DNA from: Spirochaetales bacterium
GTDB taxonomy: Bacteria; Spirochaetota; Spirochaetia; Sphaerochaetales; Sphaerochaetaceae
NCBI GenBank assembly: GCA_017475725.1
Contig: JAFVFA010000016.1
Coordinates: forward strand, 1-13,040
Direction: 5' to 3'
DNA: 13,040 nucleotides
Shown: positions 1-7,467 of the stretch, one piece after another
How the letters are laid out: every line of letters begins with the position of its first letter
How positions within the stretch are numbered: the first letter of the stretch is position 1
The notes under the pieces: model-generated
What the model was told of the DNA's origin: nothing
Databases searched by the model: none
The model's input: only the letters and a program-made list of their open reading frames with translations
Program-made: the position numbers and the translations under genes

Positions 1-236
1 AAGGTGCATGGCTTGCCGTCAGTCTTCATCTGATGGATCAGCATAGGTGGAACAATGACTATGTCACCCTCTTCCGCATCAAGGCTGGAATCCCCGAAGG
101 AGATCGTCATCCTTCCGTCAGTCACCCAGAGTATCTCCCACTCCGAATGGATGTGTGCACACCGATACTCCAGTGCATTGAAGAAAATTGACATACCATC
201 GATGCTGCTATACTTCACAATTTCAAGTTCGTTCAT
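1..236 (-). CDS. Cupin-domain protein, probably the N-terminus of an AraC-family regulator (partial, cut by left edge)
   Basis: The reading frame runs leftward from an ATG at 236 and stays open to the window edge, giving 78 complete codons. A strong Shine-Dalgarno sequence (GGAGGGGG) lies just upstream of this ATG. The residues around 25-70 fit the sugar-sensing cupin of AraC-type regulators: a CAHIHSEWEILWV stretch, a short turn at DGR, then EEGDIVIVPPMLIHQ. These are the usual H-x-H...E and GD-x-x-x-x-P...H cupin motifs. Family knowledge says such N-terminal cupins bind an effector and are followed by a C-terminal pair of helix-turn-helix motifs. That part would lie outside the window, so a stand-alone cupin protein is also possible. 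The gene lies downstream of, and in line with, the GH3 glycosidase, so control of that glycosidase is a reasonable inference. Confidence 0.75.
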   Translation of the reverse strand, partial: MNELEIVKYSSIDGMSIFFNALEYRCAHIHSEWEILWVTDGRMTISFGDSSLDAEEGDIVIVPPMLIHQMKTDGKPCT

Positions 237-296
237 GCAATCCCCCTCCATACTGCACAATGACGAAATCAACTGAGTCAAACCCAATTTTGTTGT

Positions 297-318
297 AGTT
301 ATAGTATATACGTTAACT
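297..318. promoter_or_regulatory. 22-bp pseudo-palindrome over the -10 box (operator candidate)
   Basis: The stretch is symmetric about 307.5: AGTTA (297-301) pairs with TAACT (314-318), and GTATATAC (304-311) is a perfect palindrome at the same centre. Nine of the eleven base pairs per half match. It covers the predicted -10 box of the cupin/AraC gene, which is where a repressor would act. The region is AT-rich, so chance symmetry is possible. Confidence 0.4.
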
Positions 319-332
319 CAAAGAGATGTAAA
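303..332 (-). promoter_or_regulatory. Sigma70-like promoter for the cupin/AraC gene
   Basis: Reading the minus strand, a -35 box TTTACA (327-332) and a -10 box TATACT (303-308) are separated by 18 bases. Each differs from consensus at one position. The predicted transcript would start near 296 and have a leader of about 60 bases before the ATG at 236. No hairpin terminator is visible after the glycosidase stop at 340, so read-through from the glycosidase may add to expression. Confidence 0.5.
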
Positions 333-339
333 CAACAAG

Positions 340-2769
340 TTAGTCTAACGATCTCTGAGCCTCTGCAAGCATACGGGCAAGACGGTACATCCTTGTGGCA
401 TTGATCTCCAGCTGCTTGCGGGAGACAGAACCGTTTCTCAGACCTTCAAGCAGGGTCTTGTAGTCATTCTCGCTTCCCGGCATCATGACATCCCCACCGG
501 CCTTTGCGATGTTCGTGGATACAGGACCTCCATACTTGCCCATCCCCTGCATTCCGCCGACTATCCAGTCTGTCATGACCACCCCGTCGAACCCGTATTC
601 ATCCCTACGCACATTCTCGATCAGACCACGGTGCTCAGCGGTGTGGACACCGTTGAGCAGGTTGTACGATGTCATGACATACTTCGGATCGGATTCCCTG
701 ACCACAATGCCGAAGCCCTTCAGGTAGATGTCCCTCATCGCCCTCTCGGACACGTTCGAATTGCTTCCGTACCTGTTGGTCTCCTGGTTGTTCGCCGCGT
801 AATGTTTGACAGTCACGGAGCGGCCAGGATGGGACTGGACGCCTGCCGTGATCGCGGCAGCGATCTTTCCGGAGAGCAACGGATCCTCGGAGTAGTACTC
901 GAAGTTCCTGCCGCATCTGATGTCCCTGTGGATGTTCAGCGCAGGGGCAAGCCAGATATCTACCCTGAAACGGTCCATCTCGCTTCCGATCATGTCACCG
1001 AGCTTTCTTGCAAGCTCGACATCAAAGCTCTGTGCCACTGCCGTACCGATTGGAATCATGGTGCAGTACTGTTCATGCACCGGCTGGTTCCTCTTGGGCT
1101 TCTTGCCCATCAGGGAGATCAGCTTGATCAGGAAGCCGGGGATGAAGTCAGCAAGTATCTGGATAGCATCGTTCCCTATCCCGACAGCAGAGCCATCCTT
1201 GTCTATGAAGTACTTCCTGTTCAACCTGAGTCCTGCAGGACCGTCGGCCATGGTGATCTGAGGGAAACCCTTTGGGACAAGAACGTCAGTGAAGTCGCCC
1301 GCGGCTCCTGCCACCTTCCTGCTTGCGTTTCCTATCACACTCAGAGGCCCCTTGCTGTAGCGCCCTATGTTGATATGGCAGAGCTCCTCATCAGAGAGCC
1401 CATGGATGAAAGGATCGATCTCATACTCCCTGTCATATCTGGTCACCACAGTCTCAAAGACACTGGCATCAACATCGATCACAGGTGTCCCGTCCAGTAT
1501 CTCGACGGCAGGGACGGATGCCGGTCTCCAATCCTCGAAGCCTGAATCTCCAAGTACGTTCCTTGCCTTTCTGACCGTGGCATCCCCACTGATGGAAACA
1601 ATGCCTATGACAGAATTGCTCTGGCTTGAATTGCCCAATCTCAGAACATAGTCACCTTTTTCAAGAATATAGGATTCTTTTGAGCTATTATAAGAGGCAA
1701 TGTCAGCCAAATCGAATGAGACGTTCACATCTGTGCACTCGCCCTTGTCCAGAGACCTGGTCTTGGTGAAGGCCGCGAGAATCTGATACGGTTGGTCAAG
1801 TCTGCCGGATGGGATCGAGACATAGAGCTGCACGACCTCCTTTCCTTTGAAGGAACCAAGGTTCTCCACCTTGGCAGTCACGTTGACCACTGTTCCGTCA
1901 ACGGAGAAGCCCTTGCATTCAATCCCGAATCTGGTGTAGGAGAGACCGAATCCGAACGGGAACAGGGGTTTCCTGCCTATGGAGTCGAAGTATCTGTAGC
2001 CTACATAGATCCCCTCTTTGTAATGGGTCTCGTCCTTGTCACCGAAATCTCCTATGTTCTGGTAATCATCCACGGAGGACCATGTTGTGGTGAGCTTTCC
2101 GCTCGGACAGGAGATTCCTAGGATGATGTCTGAAAGTATGTTACCGGCCAATGCACCGACCTGAGACAGAAGAAGTATGTTGCGGACCTCCATAATCTCA
2201 GAAAGGTCAACAGGACCGCCGACGTTCAGAACAAGAAGGAACCTGTCGAATCTGGAGTTGAGGGCAAGGATGTCCCGGACCTCTGTCTCCGTGAGCTTGA
2301 TGTCACCCCGCACAGGCTTTCTGTCAGACCCCTCTCCTGAGATCCTGGAGAGAACATATATTGCGGCATCGCCGTCGTAGTCGATTGGAAGGTCGTAGTC
2401 AGGCTCAGGCATGATTGCGCCCATAAGCACAGCTATTCCCCTTATTCCTTTGACACCCCTTCGGAGCTCCTTCAGCCAGGCCTTCCTCCTCTCGGCTTTC
2501 AACTCGGAATAGGCGTCAAGCCACTTCTTGGATGTGACCTCAAAACCACCTTCAGCAAGGCCTTCCTCAATGCTTACTGAGTTTCTTGAATTGACATCTC
2601 CGGAGCCGGTTCCTCCTCTCAGAGTGTCTCTTGCACCGTTTCCGAACAATGCCACTCTGCATGGTGCGCTCAAAGGAAAGGATCCGTCTCTTTTCAGGAA
2701 AAGGGTACACTCGGGTGCAAGCTCTCTGACAAGAATGTTGTGTTTGGCCTCATAGTCGCTGTTTTCCAT
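340..2769 (-). CDS. Glycoside hydrolase family 3 enzyme with permuted domain order (beta-glucosidase-like)
   Basis: A protein of 809 residues that should hydrolyse terminal beta-linked sugars from oligosaccharides or glycosides. The usual GH3 order is reversed. The alpha/beta sandwich comes first (about 35-275) with the acid/base motif SGEGSDR (Glu146). A fibronectin-III-like domain follows (about 285-395; PFGFGLSYT at its start, GKEVVQLYV inside). The TIM barrel comes last (about 450-805), with GRNFEYYSEDP (620-630), KH (655-656) and the nucleophile motif VMTDW (Asp734). This order is known in some rumen Firmicutes beta-glucosidases. There is no signal peptide, so it should act in the cytoplasm on imported sugars. 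The ATG at 2769 is chosen because GGAGGG lies 5 bases upstream. A further in-frame extension to 2925 would run through a terminator and the end of the previous gene. A weak TATCAT -10 candidate sits at 2792-2797. The exact substrate (glucoside, xyloside or other) is not readable. Confidence 0.94.
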   Translation of the reverse strand: MENSDYEAKHNILVRELAPECTLFLKRDGSFPLSAPCRVALFGNGARDTLRGGTGSGDVNSRNSVSIEEGLAEGGFEVTSKKWLDAYSELKAERRKAWLKELRRGVKGIRGIAVLMGAIMPEPDYDLPIDYDGDAAIYVLSRISGEGSDRKPVRGDIKLTETEVRDILALNSRFDRFLLVLNVGGPVDLSEIMEVRNILLLSQVGALAGNILSDIILGISCPSGKLTTTWSSVDDYQNIGDFGDKDETHYKEGIYVGYRYFDSIGRKPLFPFGFGLSYTRFGIECKGFSVDGTVVNVTAKVENLGSFKGKEVVQLYVSIPSGRLDQPYQILAAFTKTRSLDKGECTDVNVSFDLADIASYNSSKESYILEKGDYVLRLGNSSQSNSVIGIVSISGDATVRKARNVLGDSGFEDWRPASVPAVEILDGTPVIDVDASVFETVVTRYDREYEIDPFIHGLSDEELCHINIGRYSKGPLSVIGNASRKVAGAAGDFTDVLVPKGFPQITMADGPAGLRLNRKYFIDKDGSAVGIGNDAIQILADFIPGFLIKLISLMGKKPKRNQPVHEQYCTMIPIGTAVAQSFDVELARKLGDMIGSEMDRFRVDIWLAPALNIHRDIRCGRNFEYYSEDPLLSGKIAAAITAGVQSHPGRSVTVKHYAANNQETNRYGSNSNVSERAMRDIYLKGFGIVVRESDPKYVMTSYNLLNGVHTAEHRGLIENVRRDEYGFDGVVMTDWIVGGMQGMGKYGGPVSTNIAKAGGDVMMPGSENDYKTLLEGLRNGSVSRKQLEINATRMYRLARMLAEAQRSLD

Positions 2770-2820
2770 ATTCTCCCTCCGTCCTTGGAACATGATACCA
2801 TGGATTCGTCTGAATCTGCC

Positions 2821-2853
2821 CAAAAAATGAGGCCTGCACAACTGCAGGCCTCT
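2821..2853 (-). terminator. Intrinsic terminator of the 965-residue oxidoreductase gene
   Basis: A perfect 10-bp GC-rich stem (2829-2838 with 2843-2852) closes a 4-base loop. On the minus strand it is followed by one A and then six T residues (2827-2822). It lies 26 bases past the stop codon at 2879 and before the glycosidase start at 2769, so the two genes should be separate transcription units. Confidence 0.88.
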
Positions 2854-2878
2854 GAAAGGTTTGGGAATTGAACTGATA

Positions 2879-5776
2879 TCACTCTTCAGTGTACGCATTT
2901 CCTGTGAATTTGCGTGTGTCTCCAAGCTGTTTGACCTTCTGCTTGTAGGCCTTTCTCTTTGCCCTCATCATCTTGGCCTCCTCAGAGCCGGAGTGTCCGA
3001 TTATCCTGAAGGCCCTCTTGATGGCGTATGATGCAAGACCTGTGACCTTGTCCTCTGCACGACGCATGTCGGACATCTCAGGATGGTCACGGAGCAGATG
3101 TATGGCATCGAACTCGCACCTTGTGGTGCAGATTCCGCAACCTATGCACTTGTTCTGGTCAACGACAGAGGCACCGCAGCCAAGGCAGCGTCCGGTTTCG
3201 ATCTTCACCTGCTCCTCGGTCAGTGTCTTGTGGGCATCCCTGAACGTGTGGGCCAGACTCTCATCGACTCCAGCCTCCTGACGACCGGCCTCATCGTAGG
3301 ACGGATATGTGAGATCATCCTTGTCCAAAGGTCTGAAGTCCCTTCTGTCACGGCCTATCGTCATATGTGCATTCGGTCTCACATGGCGATGCAGTGACTC
3401 CGCAGCCTCATGGCCCTGGGCTATGGCATCGATGACGAACCTTGGACCTGTGAAGACATCTCCACCCACGAAAATGTCAGGATCATCCGTCTGGTAGGTG
3501 AACTTGTCCGCCACGGGATAGTTGCCGTGCCAGAACTTCACACCTGTACCTTCAAGGAGTCTGCCCCACTCTATGGCCTGACCGATTGCGAAGATTATCT
3601 GGTCGCAGTTGATTGTGATGGTCTCTGACTCATCATACAGAGGAGAGAACCTTCCGGTCTCGGGATCGATTGTCCTGGTGCAGCGCTTGAACACAATTCC
3701 GCGGACCTTCCCGTCAGCATCAACAAGGACCTCCTTCGGTCCCCAGGAATTCTCGATTGAGATTCCGTCCTCAAGAGTCTCCTTTATCTCTGACTTGCTT
3801 GCCGGCATGGTCGCCCTGTCCTCAAGGCAATACATCGAGACTTCCGAGGCACCACGTCTGTTGGCGGTCATGGCACAGTCAACCGCAACGTTTCCACCTC
3901 CGACGACAACGACGTTCCCGGTGTAGCGCTCATCCTGATGCTCGAATGAGTTCCTGAGGTAGCTGACCGCGATGTCAGTCCCGGCTGCCGTGTCATTGGC
4001 AACGTCTGGTCTCCTGCCGCCCTGACAGCCTATGGCAATGTAGAAGGCCTTGAACCCCTGCTCCTTCAGCTGAGCGATTGTGATGTCCTTACCCACCTCA
4101 ATTCCGCATTTTATCTCAACACCAAGCTGCTTCAGGACATCGATCTCAGCATCAATGACATCCTTCTCAAGCTTGTATGTGGGAATCCCATAGGTCATCA
4201 TTCCACCTGGTCTTGCATTCTTCTCGAACACGACAGGTGAATAGCCTGTGATCGCAAGGTAGTATGCGGCTGAGAGTCCGGCAGGACCGGCTCCTATGAT
4301 GGCGATCTTCTCGTCAAAGTGCCCGTGGACCGATGGGACGACCTTCTTGGGAACGTAGCGGTTCTCCGCCTTGATCTCAAGGTCGGCAAGGAACTTCTTG
4401 ACTGCATCTATAGACACCGCCTGGTCTATGTCGCCTCTTGTGCAGGCCTCTTCGCAACGCTTGTTGCAAACCCTTCCGCAGACTGCCGGGAACGGGTTCT
4501 CTCGCTTGATCAGGGCAAGGGCCTCCGTATAGCGTCCCTCATGGGCCATCTTCAGATAACCCTGGACCGGAACATGGGCGGGACAGGCTGCCTTGCATGG
4601 TGATGAGCCAGTGGAATAGGAGTTGTGAAGCCTTGCGGTGTCACGGTAGTTCTCATTCCAGGCGTACTTGCCCCAGCGGATCCGGTCAGGAAGCACAGCC
4701 TTCGGATACTCGACCTGAGAACCGTCCTTCCGGCACAGCTTCTGTCCAAGCTTGACCGCACCTGCAGGACAGGACTCGACGCAACGTCCACATGCAACAC
4801 AGTTCTCAGGTGTCACCTTTGCGGTGTAGGCGCTTCTGGACAGATTCGGAGTGTTGAACAGCAGAGAGGTCCTTAGAGCATTGCAGATCTTCACATCGCA
4901 GTTGCAGATGTCGAAGATGTGGTCCGAACCGTCTATGTTGGTGACCTGGTGCACAAAGCCGTTGTCCTCGGCCTTCTGCAGAATCTCCAGAGCCTCCTCC
5001 TTGGTTATGTAATGGGCACGTCCCGTCTCGACGGTGTAGTCAGCCATGTCACCCACCTGGATGCACCAGTCGTCCGGATCATCTGCGCAGCCTTCACCAC
5101 AGGCGGCCCTGGAGTATCTGCACGAGCAGATTCCGGCTGAGAGATGCCCGTCATACTTCTGGAGCCAATGCGAGATGTGCTCGATCTTCAGTGACTTGTT
5201 CTCCATCTGGATGGCCTTCTCAACCGGTATGACATGCATTCCTATGCCATCTCCACCGGGGCGGACCATCGGTGTGACACCGGCAAGCGGAACGAAAGTC
5301 ATCCTCTCAAAGAATGTCGCATTCACAGGATGCTGGTCCACGAAGTCCTTTGTTGAGTTGAAGAGCTCGGCTATTCCGGGGACGAAGTATGAGATTCTCC
5401 ACCGCTTTGTCCTGTCAGCACCGGCAATCGGACCGTTGTCATCGTACTGGTCGCTGTAGTCATATTCGACAAGGCCGATTCTGCACATGTCATCCACAAT
5501 CCTGTCAAGGTTCTTCTCATCGTAGCCATACTTGGAGCCGATCTTGACAAGATCCTCATGGTAATACCATTTTCTGAGCTTCATGTTCTCGGCTATGTCG
5601 AGCATCTCCTCTGTGACCATCTCCTTCAGGCCCCAGTACTCAGGGTCTGAGGACTTCACTCCGAAGAGCATGTGTGCAGGGATGTCGGTGATCTTCTTTC
5701 CAAGCTTCAGGATCCTCTTGTTGGGATTGGCCTCCCCCTGGCTTGGGACCTTCACGGTATCATACTGTTCAGGCAT
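2879..5776 (-). CDS. Multidomain FAD/iron-sulfur oxidoreductase with GltD-like core and two ferredoxin modules
   Basis: A 965-residue soluble protein. Domains in order: a winged-helix-like N-terminus (about 50-110); a Cys-rich region with CSCR (217-220), Cys226, Cys230, Cys238 and CNCD (291-294); a ferredoxin motif CVACGRCVESCP (326-337 region); a GltD-type N-terminal Fe-S helical domain (Cys394, 398, 433, 437, 441, 445); an FAD-binding GAGPAG (495-500); an NAD(P)H-binding GGGNVA (626-631); an FAD-contact GGD (771-773); and a second Fe-S module at the end (Cys864, 867, 877, 880, 883, 887). The core resembles the glutamate synthase small subunit and NADPH:ferredoxin-type transhydrogenases. No large glutamate synthase subunit is nearby, so it probably moves electrons between NAD(P)H and ferredoxin or an unknown partner. 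The start is supported by AAGGAG upstream of the ATG at 5776. The gene is monocistronic, with its own promoter and terminator. The electron acceptor is not known. Confidence 0.9.
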   Translation of the reverse strand: MPEQYDTVKVPSQGEANPNKRILKLGKKITDIPAHMLFGVKSSDPEYWGLKEMVTEEMLDIAENMKLRKWYYHEDLVKIGSKYGYDEKNLDRIVDDMCRIGLVEYDYSDQYDDNGPIAGADRTKRWRISYFVPGIAELFNSTKDFVDQHPVNATFFERMTFVPLAGVTPMVRPGGDGIGMHVIPVEKAIQMENKSLKIEHISHWLQKYDGHLSAGICSCRYSRAACGEGCADDPDDWCIQVGDMADYTVETGRAHYITKEEALEILQKAEDNGFVHQVTNIDGSDHIFDICNCDVKICNALRTSLLFNTPNLSRSAYTAKVTPENCVACGRCVESCPAGAVKLGQKLCRKDGSQVEYPKAVLPDRIRWGKYAWNENYRDTARLHNSYSTGSSPCKAACPAHVPVQGYLKMAHEGRYTEALALIKRENPFPAVCGRVCNKRCEEACTRGDIDQAVSIDAVKKFLADLEIKAENRYVPKKVVPSVHGHFDEKIAIIGAGPAGLSAAYYLAITGYSPVVFEKNARPGGMMTYGIPTYKLEKDVIDAEIDVLKQLGVEIKCGIEVGKDITIAQLKEQGFKAFYIAIGCQGGRRPDVANDTAAGTDIAVSYLRNSFEHQDERYTGNVVVVGGGNVAVDCAMTANRRGASEVSMYCLEDRATMPASKSEIKETLEDGISIENSWGPKEVLVDADGKVRGIVFKRCTRTIDPETGRFSPLYDESETITINCDQIIFAIGQAIEWGRLLEGTGVKFWHGNYPVADKFTYQTDDPDIFVGGDVFTGPRFVIDAIAQGHEAAESLHRHVRPNAHMTIGRDRRDFRPLDKDDLTYPSYDEAGRQEAGVDESLAHTFRDAHKTLTEEQVKIETGRCLGCGASVVDQNKCIGCGICTTRCEFDAIHLLRDHPEMSDMRRAEDKVTGLASYAIKRAFRIIGHSGSEEAKMMRAKRKAYKQKVKQLGDTRKFTGNAYTEE

Positions 5777-5816
5777 AGTTTCTCCTTAGGAAAGCATATG
5801 TTTTCATTGTTTTAGT

Positions 5817-5845
5817 AATATAACCTGTAAGCTACCTGCGCGCAA
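5817..5845 (-). promoter_or_regulatory. Sigma70-like promoter for the 965-residue oxidoreductase gene
   Basis: On the minus strand a -35 box TTGCGC (5840-5845) and a -10 box TATATT (5817-5822) are separated by exactly 17 bases. The -10 box matches consensus at five of six positions. The leader would be about 35 bases long and includes the AAGGAG ribosome site just before the ATG at 5776. Confidence 0.55.
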
Positions 5846-5851
5846 GTTATA
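5819..5851. promoter_or_regulatory. Inverted repeat spanning the -35 and -10 boxes (operator candidate)
   Basis: TATAACCTG (5819-5827) and CAAGTTATA (5843-5851) are complementary at eight of nine positions, with 15 bases between them. The arms overlap both promoter boxes of the leftward oxidoreductase gene. The repeat also lies about 65-95 bases upstream of the rightward gene starting at 5914, so one regulator could control both directions. No known operator consensus is matched with confidence. Confidence 0.45.
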
Positions 5852-5913
5852 AGTTGTGTATTTCATTTTCAGGATGTTCCATTTAAGATAAAGGCACAGG
5901 AGGGGAGGACGAC

Positions 5914-7005
5914 ATGAGATTCATAATTGTGGGTTCCGGCTGGAGGTCTTTGTATTACGTCAGGATAGCGAAGGCCCTTCCCGAGAGATTCGAGCTCTGT
6001 GCCATGCTCTGCAGAACAGAGGAGAAGGCGCGGCGCATGGCCCTTGAACATGGAATTCCCACCAGCACTTCAGTGGACGAATGTAGAGCAATGGCCCCTG
6101 ATTTTGTGGTCGTTGCCGTCAACAAGGCCTCTATTGCGGAAGTCTCCATGCAGTGGATGGAGTATGGTTTCTGTGTTCTGTCCGAGACGCCTGCCGCATT
6201 GGATATGGGAACTCTCAGGAAGCTGTGGGAGCTGCACATGGAAGGCCGCAGGCTTGTTGTCTGTGAGCAGTACAGGAGATACCCTGAGTTCAAGGCCCTG
6301 ATTGACTTGGCAGAAAGTGGCCTGATCGGAGAGCCCGACGCACTGGACTGCTCGCTCGCCCATGAATACCACGGAGCAAGCCTGTTCAGAGCCCTGCTTG
6401 GAATCAAGCAGTCGGAGCAGTTCTCAGTCACCGCCAGGTCATACACCTTCCCGGTGGCCCGGACCCTCACAAGGTACGAGTCGTTCAAGGACAGGGAGAT
6501 TGTCCCAAAGAAGAGAACCGTGGCAAGATTCGAGTTCGAAAACGGGAAGATATGCCTGTACGACTTTGACTCTGAGCAGTACCGCTCACCGATCAGGAAG
6601 AACACATACAGGCTGACCGGCAGATACGGTGAGATAGTCGACGGCACAGTGCGGTATCTGGACTCCGAAGGCATTGCCCATGTCTCCCCTATCAATATGA
6701 GAACAAGGAAGGTGCAGACCGGCTACGACAATCCGAATCTGAGGGAGATTGAGGAAGTCACAGAGGTGACGTTCGAGGATGAGAATCTCTACTCCCCAAG
6801 ATTCGGCCTTTGCGGACTGGCCCAGGACGAGACAGCCATTGCAACCATGATGGAGGGAACCTATCTCTATGCCAAGGGACTGGCAGACAGCCCCTATCCG
6901 CTGGAGGAGGCTCTTCAGGATGCCTACACAATGATCCTTCTCCAGAAAGCGGATGAGACGGGAGAGAAGGTGGAATCAGAGAAGCAGATCTGGAATTGTG
7001 TTTGA
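5914..7005 (+). CDS. Gfo/Idh/MocA-family NAD(P)-dependent oxidoreductase
   Basis: A 363-residue protein of usual family length. The N-terminal Rossmann fold starts at once with MRFIIVGSGWRS (glycine motif at 7-12) and runs to about residue 120. The C-terminal domain has the family pattern around 120-165, including CEQYRRYP and AHEYHGASLFRALLG, where His153 is a candidate active-site residue. Members oxidise or reduce sugars, inositols and related compounds. The common EKP motif is replaced by SETP (90-93), so the usual active-site lysine is absent. This may be a subfamily trait or a sign of altered chemistry. The start is supported by a purine-rich AGGAGGGGAGGA just upstream of the ATG. It is the first gene of a three-gene unit with a cupin and a short-chain dehydrogenase. 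I see no convincing promoter for it in 5852-5897. The substrate cannot be named. Confidence 0.88.
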   Translation: MRFIIVGSGWRSLYYVRIAKALPERFELCAMLCRTEEKARRMALEHGIPTSTSVDECRAMAPDFVVVAVNKASIAEVSMQWMEYGFCVLSETPAALDMGTLRKLWELHMEGRRLVVCEQYRRYPEFKALIDLAESGLIGEPDALDCSLAHEYHGASLFRALLGIKQSEQFSVTARSYTFPVARTLTRYESFKDREIVPKKRTVARFEFENGKICLYDFDSEQYRSPIRKNTYRLTGRYGEIVDGTVRYLDSEGIAHVSPINMRTRKVQTGYDNPNLREIEEVTEVTFEDENLYSPRFGLCGLAQDETAIATMMEGTYLYAKGLADSPYPLEEALQDAYTMILLQKADETGEKVESEKQIWNCV

Positions 7006-7038
7006 CCAAAGGCTGTCCAACGATGATAATTGAGGCAT

Positions 7039-7467
7039 ATGGAAAGAATAGAACAGATCATTGAGGAACTGTCTCTGGAGCCGCTTCCTAAGGAGGGCGG
7101 ATATTACCGCTTCATCTCCGAGTTCGGGGACGGTGCGGGAATAATCTACTACCTGATGACGGAGTCCTCATTCTCCCATCTCCACATGCTTTCAGCAGAT
7201 GAGGTGTGGACCTTCCTAGATGGCGATGTTGCTGTCCAGACGATAGTCTATGAAGCAGGAAACATTGAAGAAATAACTCTTGGTCCTGATAATAGAACAT
7301 CAATAGTGAGAAAAGGCCATTATCAGGCAACAAGGATAGCCGAGCCCCAAAAGGGCTATTCCCTCTTCACGACGACAATGAGCCCGAGGTACAGCGACAG
7401 CATGTACACCCATGGTGCTGACGTCAGGGAGATGAGGGAGGACCCAAGATTGAAGGAGCTGATATGA
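7039..7467 (+). CDS. Cupin superfamily protein of the DUF985 (Cupin_5) type
   Basis: A 142-residue small beta-barrel protein. It shows the DUF985 signature: PLPKEGGYYR near residues 16-24, an IIYYLM strand, SHLHMLSADEVW (46-57) with likely metal ligands His47, His49 and Glu55, an LGPD turn (81-84), and KGHYQATR (92-99). The biochemical role of this family is poorly defined; sugar-isomerase- or epimerase-like activities have been suggested from its RmlC-like fold. An ATG at 7039 is preferred. A TTG at 7030 would add three residues but has no ribosome site. The GAGG at 7032-7035 is unusually close to the ATG. It starts 33 bases after the Gfo/Idh/MocA gene and overlaps the next gene by ATGA, so it belongs to that operon. 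Confidence 0.85.
   Translation: MERIEQIIEELSLEPLPKEGGYYRFISEFGDGAGIIYYLMTESSFSHLHMLSADEVWTFLDGDVAVQTIVYEAGNIEEITLGPDNRTSIVRKGHYQATRIAEPQKGYSLFTTTMSPRYSDSMYTHGADVREMREDPRLKELI

Noticed and set aside
55..276. A 73-codon plus-strand open frame at the left edge.
   Set aside because: It lies opposite the cupin gene, which has a good ribosome site and a cupin motif.
631..1545. A 304-codon open frame on the plus strand.
   Set aside because: It is antisense to the conserved catalytic part of the GH3 gene, and its translation shows no domain pattern.
2770..2925. An in-frame N-terminal extension of the GH3 gene (52 residues).
   Set aside because: It would cross the intrinsic terminator at 2821-2853 and overlap the end of the upstream gene. 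It has no match to GH3 proteins, and a strong ribosome site sits at the ATG at 2769.
5955..6695. A 246-codon open frame on the minus strand.
   Set aside because: It is antisense to the Gfo/Idh/MocA gene, whose protein has clear family motifs.
7250..7320. Local AT-rich patches inside genes (also near 1650-1720 and 10540-10640) as possible insertions.
   Set aside because: The reading frames and conserved motifs continue across each patch without repeats or breaks.
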